A stretch of DNA of 64,000 nt from Kribbella pratensis (GTDB lineage Bacteria > Actinomycetota > Actinomycetes > Propionibacteriales > Kribbellaceae): positions 186,001 to 250,000 of the forward strand of contig NZ_SODP01000003.1 in NCBI RefSeq assembly GCF_004365355.1. The letters run 5' to 3'. Positions 25,838-33,363 of this stretch are shown piece after piece (the stretch's first letter is position 1; every line of letters starts with the position of its first letter). Below the pieces are notes generated by a model. That model saw only the letters and a program-made list of their open reading frames with translations. It ran no database searches and had not been told where the DNA came from. The translations under genes were made by a program, and so were the position numbers.

Positions 25838-27283
25838 ATGAAGAGTTCGGTGTTTCGGGTCGAGAGCATGGTCGTGCCGGGTGGGACGGAGTCCATCGTG
25901 CGGGGCGGACGGGACCTGTTCCCGCTGCTGCCCGAAGCGCTGCACGGGGTGGAGCGCATCGGCGTACTGGGTTGGGGGCCGCAGGGACGGGCGCAGGCCC
26001 TGAACCTGAGGGACTCGCTCGCCGGGACCGGGATCACCGTGAGCGTTGGGCTTCGGCCGGGGTCGGCGTCCGCGGAGGATGCTCGGGCCGAGGGGTTCAG
26101 CGAGGACGACGGCACGCTCGGCGACTGGCTGGAGGTTGCGGCCGCATCCGACCTGGTTATCTTGCTCATCGCCGACGCCGCCCTCGCCGCTGAGCACGAG
26201 AAGATCTTCGCGGTGCTGAAGCCGGGCGCCACCATCGGCCTCTCGCACGGCTTCCTCCTGGGCCACCTGGAGGCGATCGGATCGGCCTTCCCTGAAGGGC
26301 ATCCGGTGATCGCGGTCTGTCCGAAAGGGATGGGAGATTCCGTCCGCCGTCTCTACCGGCAAGGTGAAACGGTGAACGGGGCCGGGATCAACGCGAGCAT
26401 CGCCGTCCACGCGGATCCGGACGGGCAGGGGTGGGACCGGGCGCTCGCGTGGTCGATCGGGCTGGGGTCGCCGTACACGTTCGCGACCACGCTGGCCGAC
26501 GAGTACCGGTCCGACATCGTCGGTGAGCGGGCGATCCTGCTCGGCGCCGTCCACGGGCTGGTGGAGGCGCTGTACAGGTACTTCCGGATCGGCGGGTCCG
26601 ATCCGGTGACGGCGTACGAGCGTTCCACCGAGGCGATCACCGGGCCGATCGCACGGACGATCTCGAACGAGGGCCTGGCCGCCGTCCGCGCGGCCTGCGG
26701 GGATCAGGACCTGTTCGACCGCGCGTACTCCGCGGCGTACCGGCCGGCCCGCGACCTCGTCGCGGAGATCTACGATGAAGTTGCCGACGGCACCGAGTTG
26801 CGGAGCGTGATCCTGGCCGAGCAGCGGCTCGCCACCCGGCCGATGACCGAGATCGGCGGCAGCCCGATGTGGTCGCACAGCGCCGAGGTGCACGCCCGCC
26901 GCACAACAGCCGACCAAAAGATCGATCCGGTCACCGCGGGACTGTTCGTCGCGACGATGATGGCGCAGGTCGACGAGTTCGCCGCCCGCGGGCACGCCTG
27001 GTCGGAGATCGTGAACGAGTCGGTGATCGAAGCGGTCGACTCGCTGCTGCCGTACATGCACGCCCGCGACGTCGCGTACATGGTCGACAACTGCTCCCGC
27101 ACCGCCCGCCTCGGCACCCGCCGCTGGGGCCCGCGCTTCCAGGCGGCGTACGAGCAGATCGCCCTCCCGCGGCTCGACCGTCCCGCGGACCGAGCACTGC
27201 TGGAGGACTTCGAAGGCAACCCCGCCCACGACGCTCTGGCCGCGGCTGCGAAGCTACGCCCCTCGGTGGATATTTCCGTTTAG
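25838..27283 (+). CDS. ilvC: Ketol-acid reductoisomerase, long (plant-like) form
   Basis: A 481-aa KARI, which rearranges and reduces acetolactate/acetohydroxybutyrate in branched-chain amino acid synthesis. NADPH motif GWGPQG (~45-50), GLSHGFLLGHL, VCPKGMGDSVRRLY, EYRSDIVGERAILLGAVHG, NESVIEAVDSL and the C-terminal PSVDISV all match, from memory, the plant plastid KARI; usual actinobacterial IlvC is the short class I form of ~340 aa. ATG at 25838 has only weak SD. It may be a second KARI of the genome or the only one; neighbours are not ilv genes. Confidence 0.85.
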   Translation: MKSSVFRVESMVVPGGTESIVRGGRDLFPLLPEALHGVERIGVLGWGPQGRAQALNLRDSLAGTGITVSVGLRPGSASAEDARAEGFSEDDGTLGDWLEVAAASDLVILLIADAALAAEHEKIFAVLKPGATIGLSHGFLLGHLEAIGSAFPEGHPVIAVCPKGMGDSVRRLYRQGETVNGAGINASIAVHADPDGQGWDRALAWSIGLGSPYTFATTLADEYRSDIVGERAILLGAVHGLVEALYRYFRIGGSDPVTAYERSTEAITGPIARTISNEGLAAVRAACGDQDLFDRAYSAAYRPARDLVAEIYDEVADGTELRSVILAEQRLATRPMTEIGGSPMWSHSAEVHARRTTADQKIDPVTAGLFVATMMAQVDEFAARGHAWSEIVNESVIEAVDSLLPYMHARDVAYMVDNCSRTARLGTRRWGPRFQAAYEQIALPRLDRPADRALLEDFEGNPAHDALAAAAKLRPSVDISV

Positions 27284-27293
27284 CCTGGGCGCC

Positions 27294-28481
27294 ATGACGT
27301 CCCCGACGATGACGCGGTCACGGCTGATCCCCATGCGCCCGCGGGATCCGCACGAGCCCGGCCGGACCGCGTCCTCGCTCGAGCTGTTCTTCGACCTGGT
27401 GTTCGTGGTCGCGGTGAGTGTCGCCGCGTCCGAGTTGCATCACGCGCTGTCGGACAAGCACATCGTCGACGGCCTGGGGTCGTACGCGATGGTGTTCTTC
27501 GCGATCTGGTGGGCGTGGATGAACTTCACCTGGTTCGCCACCTCGTTCGCCACCGACGACTGGCTCTACCGGCTGCTGACGATCCTGCAGATGAGCGGGG
27601 TGCTCGTGCTCGCCGCAGGCATCGAGCAGGTCTTCGCCGACCGCGATTTCACCGTGGTGGTCTTCGGGTACGTCGTGATGCGGGTCGCGATGATCGCGCA
27701 ATGGCTGCGGGCATCGCACCGGACCGGGGAGAGCCGGCAGGCGACCCTGCGGTACGCCGCTGGGATCGCCGTCGTGCAGGTGCTGTGGCTGACCACGTTG
27801 GCGATGTCCGGGACGGTGGTGGTGGTCGCCTGGTGCGTGTTCGTGCTCGCCGAACTCCTCGTGCCTGTCGTCGCGGAGCGGCGCTGGACGACGCCGTGGC
27901 ACCCGCACCACATCACGGAGCGGTACGGCCTGTTCACGCTGATCCTGCTCGGCGAGAGCCTGCTCGCGTCCGCCAACGCGATCATCGAGGCCGTCCACGA
28001 CCACGAGGCGCTCGGCCCGCTGATCGCGCTCTCCGTGCTCACGCTCGTGGTCACGGCGGCGATGTGGTGGATCTACTTCTGGCCGCCGCACCACACCGCG
28101 ATCAGGACGTTCGCGAGCTCGATACGGTACGGCTACGTGCACTACTTCGTCTTCGCCGCGGCCGGCGCGTTCTCGGCCGGGATCGAGGTCGAGATCGACA
28201 GCATCACGCACCACACCGAGCTGAGCGAGGTCGCCGCCTCCTACACGGTGACGATCCCGATCGCGATCTTCGTCTTCGGCATCTGGTGGATCGCGATCAA
28301 GGACAATGCAGATCGGACGGTCAACATCGTCGTACCGCTCGGTGCCGGCCTGGTCCTGCTGGATCCGCTGATCCCGATCCCGTTCGCCCTGACCGCCGTC
28401 TTCATGGCGCTGATCGTGGCGACGCTCGTCATCCACCCGCCGGTGCAGCGTTCAGATGAGGGCTCAGGCGGGGGTGCCTAG
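27294..28481 (+). CDS. Low temperature requirement protein A (LtrA)-like membrane protein
   Basis: A 395-aa multi-pass membrane protein with about ten to twelve helices. ASSLELFFDLVFVVAVS and WWAWMNFTWFATSF are LtrA family hallmarks. The molecular function is not established. TAGCCT at 27281-27286 lies 7 nt before the ATG, so a leaderless start is likely. Its 3' end overlaps the convergent murQ by 18 nt. Confidence 0.85.
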   Translation: MTSPTMTRSRLIPMRPRDPHEPGRTASSLELFFDLVFVVAVSVAASELHHALSDKHIVDGLGSYAMVFFAIWWAWMNFTWFATSFATDDWLYRLLTILQMSGVLVLAAGIEQVFADRDFTVVVFGYVVMRVAMIAQWLRASHRTGESRQATLRYAAGIAVVQVLWLTTLAMSGTVVVVAWCVFVLAELLVPVVAERRWTTPWHPHHITERYGLFTLILLGESLLASANAIIEAVHDHEALGPLIALSVLTLVVTAAMWWIYFWPPHHTAIRTFASSIRYGYVHYFVFAAAGAFSAGIEVEIDSITHHTELSEVAASYTVTIPIAIFVFGIWWIAIKDNADRTVNIVVPLGAGLVLLDPLIPIPFALTAVFMALIVATLVIHPPVQRSDEGSGGGA

Positions 28482-29357
28482 CTCGGCCAGGGCGGTGGCC
28501 ACGCGGCCGTGAGCGGCGTCAAGGGCGGCTCGGGCTTGGGCGACGGGTGATCCGGTCAGGAGGTGGACGAGGGCCGGCTTGAGCTCGCCGTCGGCCTCGG
28601 CCAGGGCGGCTTCGCAGGCGGCCTCGTCGGCGCCGGTGGCCTCGGCGAGGATGCGCAGCATCCGGCCGCGGAGCTTGGCGTTGGTCGCCACCAGGTCGAC
28701 CATCAGGTTGGACCAGGTGCGGCCGAGCTTGATCATCAGCGTCGTCGAGAACGCGTTCAGGATCATCTTCTGCGCGGTGCCGGCCTTCAACCGGGTCGAG
28801 CCGGCGATGACCTCGGGGCCGGTGTCCGCGGCGATCACGACGTCGGCCAGCGGCGCCAGCGGGGCGTCCGGGTTCGACGTGACCAGCACGGTGGTCGCCC
28901 CGGCCGCGCGGGCGGCCTTCAGGGCGCCGGCGACGTACGGCGTGCTTCCGGAAGCGGCGAGGCCGACGACGAGGTCCTGGCCGGTGACCGCGGCCGCATC
29001 GGCGGCGCCGCCGTCCTCGGAGTCCTCGACGTTCTCGACCGCGCGCAGCAGCGCCTCCATCCCGCCGGCGTGGTGGGCGACCACCAGTCCGTCCGGCACG
29101 TGGAACGTGGGCAGCAGCTCGGCGGCGTCCAGGACCGCCAGGCGTCCCGACGTACCGGCGCCGAAGTAATGCACCCGGCCGCCGCCGCGGACCGCCTCGA
29201 CGGCGGCGTCGACGGCCTTGGTCAGCTCCGGGATCACAGCACTGACGGCACCCGCGACGCGGGCGTCCTCGTTGTTCAGCATCTGGAGGATCTCGGACGT
29301 GCCCACCGCATCGATGGCGAGCGTCCTCGGGTTGCGCTGCTCGGTCGGTGAGGTCAC
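28464..29357 (-). CDS. murQ: N-acetylmuramic acid 6-phosphate etherase
   Basis: Cleaves the lactyl ether of MurNAc-6-phosphate to GlcNAc-6-phosphate and D-lactate in cell-wall sugar recycling. The 297-aa protein has the SIS-domain core (GGGRVHYFGAGTSGRLAVLDAAELLPTF) and the MurQ-specific segments EDSEDGGA and STRLKAGTAQKMILNAFST. Last gene of the operon nagZ-namZ-amiE-murR-murQ, 67 nt after murR. No MurNAc kinase or PTS transporter is nearby. Confidence 0.94.
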   Translation of the reverse strand: MTSPTEQRNPRTLAIDAVGTSEILQMLNNEDARVAGAVSAVIPELTKAVDAAVEAVRGGGRVHYFGAGTSGRLAVLDAAELLPTFHVPDGLVVAHHAGGMEALLRAVENVEDSEDGGAADAAAVTGQDLVVGLAASGSTPYVAGALKAARAAGATTVLVTSNPDAPLAPLADVVIAADTGPEVIAGSTRLKAGTAQKMILNAFSTTLMIKLGRTWSNLMVDLVATNAKLRGRMLRILAEATGADEAACEAALAEADGELKPALVHLLTGSPVAQARAALDAAHGRVATALAELGTPA

Positions 29358-29379
29358 AGGATCGATGTTAGTTTTCTAC

Positions 29380-29414
29380 TGAAGGTTTTTCAATTCCGTT
29401 CATCTTTGACGGAA
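29380..29414. promoter_or_regulatory. Inverted repeats before murQ, possible MurR sites
   Basis: TGAAGGTTTTTCA (29380-29392) and TTCCGT-N9-ACGGAA (29394-29414) sit in the AT-rich gap between murR and murQ. The shared TTCAATT core also occurs in the palindrome before nagZ, hinting at a common regulator, probably MurR. Confidence 0.4.
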
Positions 29415-29424
29415 ATGGTTGACG

Positions 29425-30312
29425 TCACTCGGATCCTTTGAGCCGGTGCCCGCGGACCGCGCTGGCGGTCTCCTCGAGCGCCTTCCGGGCGTCCGGCAGC
29501 ACCTGCTGCGCGACCCCGATGAACAGGCAGTCGATGACGGTCAGCTGAGCGATCCGCGAAGCCATCGCCCCCGAGCGGTACGTCGTCTCGCGCGCGGCGG
29601 TGGTCAGTACGAGGTCCGCGGTACGGGCCAGCGGCGAGCGCGGGAAGTTCGTCACCGCGACCGTGGTGGCGCCGTGCTTGGCCGCCTCCTCGAGCGCCTC
29701 GACAACCTCGACCGTAGTGCCGGTGTGCGAGATACCGATCGCGACGTCGCCCTCACCGAGCAGCGCGGCGCTGGTCAGCGCGATGTGTACGTCGGACCAC
29801 GCGAACGCCACCCGCCGGATCCGGTGCAGCTTCTGCTGCAGGTCGAGCGCAACGAACGCGCTCGCGGCGAAACCGTAGAGGTCGACCCGCGGCGCCTTCA
29901 CGACCGCGTCGACCACCTTCGCCAGTGCGTCCACGTCGACCTGCTGCGCGGTCTCGCGGACCGCCCGCTCGTCGGCGAACGCGACCTTGCTGACAACGTC
30001 GGCCAGCGAGTCGCCGGGCTCGATGTCGCCGCCCACCTCGGGGCGGATACTCTCCTGCGCCGACTGGGCCGCCAGCTGCAGCCGCAGCTGCGGGTAGCCG
30101 GGGACGCCGATCTGCTTGCAGAACCGGATGACCGTGGTCTCCGAGGTGGAGGCCACCTCGGCCAGTTCGGAGATCGTCATCGCCGCCACTCCGCCCGGGT
30201 CAGCGAGGACTGCGTTCGCCACCCGCTGCTCGGCCGGCGCCAGCGCGGGCATCACCGCGCGGACCCGGACCAGCAGCGGCCCCGTGGGTTCTGGAGAGGT
30301 TGTTGAATTCAT
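29425..30312 (-). CDS. murR: MurR/RpiR-family regulator with SIS domain
   Basis: A 295-aa regulator from the ATG at 30312 (a GTG at 30339 is also in frame). N-terminal RpiR HTH (ISELAEVASTSETTVIRFCKQIGVPGY) and a C-terminal SIS sugar-phosphate sensor (GISHTGTTVEVVEAL). In MurNAc operons this family represses until MurNAc-6-P is made. It sits between amiE-like and murQ, which supports that role. Confidence 0.85.
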   Translation of the reverse strand: MNSTTSPEPTGPLLVRVRAVMPALAPAEQRVANAVLADPGGVAAMTISELAEVASTSETTVIRFCKQIGVPGYPQLRLQLAAQSAQESIRPEVGGDIEPGDSLADVVSKVAFADERAVRETAQQVDVDALAKVVDAVVKAPRVDLYGFAASAFVALDLQQKLHRIRRVAFAWSDVHIALTSAALLGEGDVAIGISHTGTTVEVVEALEEAAKHGATTVAVTNFPRSPLARTADLVLTTAARETTYRSGAMASRIAQLTVIDCLFIGVAQQVLPDARKALEETASAVRGHRLKGSE

Positions 30313-30348
30313 GACAGCCACGGTACGGCGACTATGCACGAAGTGGGG

Positions 30349-32073
30349 TCACCGACGCGAAAGTCTCCAACCTGTTGCGGTAAATGATTCAGGCGTGCGC
30401 TCACCGTCGAGAAGAACACCAGTCCCGCTCGTGATTTTCACACCGTCGACGTAGACACCGCGGCCCTGGTACAGCGGGTCGCTGGTGTATCGCCAGCGGA
30501 TGGTCTGGTCGCCGGCGCCGAGCTCCGCGGTCACCTGATGCCAGTGCCGGTCGCCGGAACCGCTGATCGAGCCGTCGTGGTCGACCACGGACCCACGATC
30601 GCGCACTGTGAAAGGCACCTTGTTCCAAGTGGTTCCGTCGGTCGAAGACTCCAGATACAGCAGATCGGTGTCCTCGGTGTCGACGAACAGGTCGAAGGCC
30701 AGCTTGGCTCCACCGGCCGGTACGGCGACCTTCGTCGAGAGTGTCGTGGTCGCGCCGTCCGTCGTACCGGAGAACCAGGCGTCCTTGCCGTGGCGCGGGC
30801 CGACGCCGAGGGCCAGTGCGAGCCCTTGGGTGACGGCCCGACGGGCCGGGTTGTTGCTGCCCCAGTCGCGGCTCGGGTGGACCCGGTTGGTCAACAGGAT
30901 CGCGAACGACCGCGAGTCGAAGTCGATCACGATCGACGTGCCCGTGTACCCGGTGTGGCCGGCCGTGCGCGGTCCGGACAATCCGCCCATGTACCAACGC
31001 TGGTTGAGCTCGAAGCCGAGGCCGTGGTCGTTCCCCGGGAAGCCCTGGTTGAAGTTCGTGATCATCGCGGTGACCGAGGATTCCTTGAGGATCCGTGCGC
31101 CGCGGTAGCTGCCGCCGTTCAGGAACGTCTGCGCCAGTACGGCGAGGTCGTCCGCAGTACTGAAAACGCCCGCGTGGCCGGCGACACCGCCCAGGGACCA
31201 GGCGTTCTCGTCGTGCACCTCGCCCCACACCATCCCGCGCGGCGGCGAGGTCTGGTACTCCGTGGCCGCGATCCGGGGCTTCTTCTTCGGGTCCGGGTTG
31301 TAGCCGGTGTCGCGCATCTGCAGCGGTTTGGTGATGCCGTCGGCGACCAGCTTGTCGAGCGTCTTGCCGGTCACCCGGTGCGCGACCTCACCGAGCGAGA
31401 TCAGGTTGAGGTCGCTGTAGAGGTAGGTGCTGCCGGGCGGGTTCAGGAGCTTGGCGGTCAGCGCCATGTGCAGGCGGGAGGCCGGGTCGGGCTGCGAGCT
31501 CCACAGCGGCAGCCAGGACGGGAAGCCGCTGGTGTGCGTGAGCGCCATCCGGACCGTGACGGCTTCCTTGCCGTTCTCGGCGAACTCCGGGACGTACGTC
31601 GCGATCGGCGCGTCCAGGTCGACCTTGCCCTTCTCGACCAGCTGCAGCACGACGATCGACGTGAACAGCTTGGACACCGACGCCAGATCGAAGATCGTGT
31701 CGGTCCGCATCGGGATCTGCTGGTCCGGCGGCAGCTCGGTGCCGGCGCCGTCGGCGTACTTCAGCGCCATGCCGGTGGCCGTCCGGGTGACGATCTTCCC
31801 GTCGTGGCCGAGCAGCGTGACCGCACCGGCGTACAACGGTTTCGTCGTACCGCTCGGTTGCGTCCAGCCCGCGACCTGGGTCAGGGCCGCGTCGATCGGC
31901 GCCGGGTCGAGACCCGCGGCGGCCGGGGTCGAGTCGCGCAGCAGCGTGGTCTTCGGCGCGTACCCGTCGTACGGGTGGTCGAACCAGCCCGACTTGTTGC
32001 CGCCAGCAACCGCAGGCGTTCCCATCGTCACCATCACCGCCGAAGCAATCGTGAGCGCGGCGAGCCGTTTCAT
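30349..32073 (-). CDS. amiE: Secreted serine beta-lactamase-family amidase (AmiE-like)
   Basis: A 574-aa exported protein. Signal peptide, then a class C beta-lactamase/PBP4*-type domain (~45-430) with nucleophile SVSK, YSD in place of YxN and HTG at the third motif. A ~140-residue beta-rich C-terminal domain follows (DLFVDTEDTDLLYLESSTDG). In the B. subtilis MurNAc operon the same family (AmiE/YbbE) removes peptides from MurNAc, so that role is inferred. ATG overlaps the namZ stop by 4 nt. Confidence 0.78.
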   Translation of the reverse strand: MKRLAALTIASAVMVTMGTPAVAGGNKSGWFDHPYDGYAPKTTLLRDSTPAAAGLDPAPIDAALTQVAGWTQPSGTTKPLYAGAVTLLGHDGKIVTRTATGMALKYADGAGTELPPDQQIPMRTDTIFDLASVSKLFTSIVVLQLVEKGKVDLDAPIATYVPEFAENGKEAVTVRMALTHTSGFPSWLPLWSSQPDPASRLHMALTAKLLNPPGSTYLYSDLNLISLGEVAHRVTGKTLDKLVADGITKPLQMRDTGYNPDPKKKPRIAATEYQTSPPRGMVWGEVHDENAWSLGGVAGHAGVFSTADDLAVLAQTFLNGGSYRGARILKESSVTAMITNFNQGFPGNDHGLGFELNQRWYMGGLSGPRTAGHTGYTGTSIVIDFDSRSFAILLTNRVHPSRDWGSNNPARRAVTQGLALALGVGPRHGKDAWFSGTTDGATTTLSTKVAVPAGGAKLAFDLFVDTEDTDLLYLESSTDGTTWNKVPFTVRDRGSVVDHDGSISGSGDRHWHQVTAELGAGDQTIRWRYTSDPLYQGRGVYVDGVKITSGTGVLLDGERTPESFTATGWRLSRR

Positions 32074-33353
32074 CGGTGCGCGCCCTTGTACAGAAGGTAT
32101 TTCGCCCGCCGCGCCGTCCAGGCGTCGGTCTCGGGCTTCCAGGCTGCCACGATCTCCTCGGCGGTCGCATCCGCCAAAAGCATGGTCCGGAACCGATCGG
32201 AACCGGTCAGGAGATCGATCCACCGGCCGGGTGGGGTCTCCTCCCGCCAGGTGAATTGCGGGTAGAGCTTACGGGCCTCGACGATCATGTGCGTCGCCGC
32301 GGTGATCGCCTCGACGCTGTGCGGGTCGGTGATCTGGACCTGTACGCCGCCGCAGAGCACGTTGGCGTTCTTGCTGATCGTCGGCGTGAAGTACGCCTCG
32401 CGGAACGCGACGCCCGGGATGTGCTTGGTCTGCAGCGCCTCGGCCCACCGGTAGTCGACGTACGGCGCGCCGATCAGCTCGAACGGCCGCGTCGTACCGC
32501 GGCCCTCGGACATGTTGGTCGCCTCGAACAGGCACAGGCCCGGGTACACCAGGGCGGTGTCCGGCGTGGGCATGTTCGGGCTCGGCATCACCCAGGTCAG
32601 CCCGGTGTCGTCGTACAACTGGTCGCGCTTCCAGTTCGACACCTCGATGACCTGGAGTTCCTTCAGCCGGCCGCCGTTAGGCTCCAGCGGCAGGTACTCC
32701 GCGTCGAACATCCGGGCCAGCTCCCCGACGGTCATCCCGTGCTGCTGGACGATCTCCTTCTTGCCGACTCCCGAGGTGTAGCCGGGCTTCAGCATCGGAC
32801 CGCGCGCGTAGCCGCCGACCGGGTTCGGGCGGTCGAGGACGACGAACTTCGCGCCGGTGCGGACCGCGGCGAGCATCGCCTCGAACATCGTCCAGATGTA
32901 GGTGTAGAAGCGCGCGCCGACGTCCTGGATGTCGAAGACGACGGTCTCGACGCCGGACTTCGTGTAGAGGCCGGCCAGCTTGTCCGCGTTCGCGCCGTAC
33001 GCGTCGTAGACCATGATCCCGGTCCGCGGGTCGATGTGGTCGCCCTCCGAACCGCCCGCCTGCGCGCTGCCGCGGAACCCGTGCTCGGGGCCGAACACCG
33101 CGACGATGTTCACCTGCCCGGACGCGTGCATCGTGTCGACGATGTGCTGGTAGTCCGGCAGGATGCCGGTCGGGTTGCTGATCACGCCGACCTTCTGGCC
33201 GGCCAGCGCCCGCCAACCGTCGTTCGCCAGCACCTCGGCGCCGGTCATCACCTTGCGCTTCTGGGCGGGGTGGGCGGCCTGGGCGGCCGGTACGTCGATC
33301 AGCGGTGCGGCGGCCAGCGCACCGGCGCCGGCGAGCAAACTACGTCGCTTCAT
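32070..33353 (-). CDS. namZ: Exo-beta-N-acetylmuramidase (NamZ, DUF1343/GH171)
   Basis: A 427-aa secreted protein that in relatives releases terminal MurNAc from peptidoglycan fragments. Twin-arginine-like signal MKRRSLLAGAGALAAAPL. Family motifs VGVISNPTGILPDYQHIVD, VFGPEHGFRG, FDIQDVGARFYTY, VLDRPNPVGG. I chose ATG 33353, which has AGGAGA 5-6 nt upstream; ATG 33359 is too close. Ten nt after the nagZ-EEP gene. It would work on sugars after NagZ removes GlcNAc. Confidence 0.9.
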   Translation of the reverse strand: MKRRSLLAGAGALAAAPLIDVPAAQAAHPAQKRKVMTGAEVLANDGWRALAGQKVGVISNPTGILPDYQHIVDTMHASGQVNIVAVFGPEHGFRGSAQAGGSEGDHIDPRTGIMVYDAYGANADKLAGLYTKSGVETVVFDIQDVGARFYTYIWTMFEAMLAAVRTGAKFVVLDRPNPVGGYARGPMLKPGYTSGVGKKEIVQQHGMTVGELARMFDAEYLPLEPNGGRLKELQVIEVSNWKRDQLYDDTGLTWVMPSPNMPTPDTALVYPGLCLFEATNMSEGRGTTRPFELIGAPYVDYRWAEALQTKHIPGVAFREAYFTPTISKNANVLCGGVQVQITDPHSVEAITAATHMIVEARKLYPQFTWREETPPGRWIDLLTGSDRFRTMLLADATAEEIVAAWKPETDAWTARRAKYLLYKGAHR

Positions 33354-33363
33354 GGACATCTCC

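Noticed and set aside
24629-27229. 866-codon minus-strand open frame across the thuB-like and KARI genes
   Set aside because: It is the mirror of two clearly conserved proteins; composition (His, Gln, Arg-rich) is typical of antisense frames.
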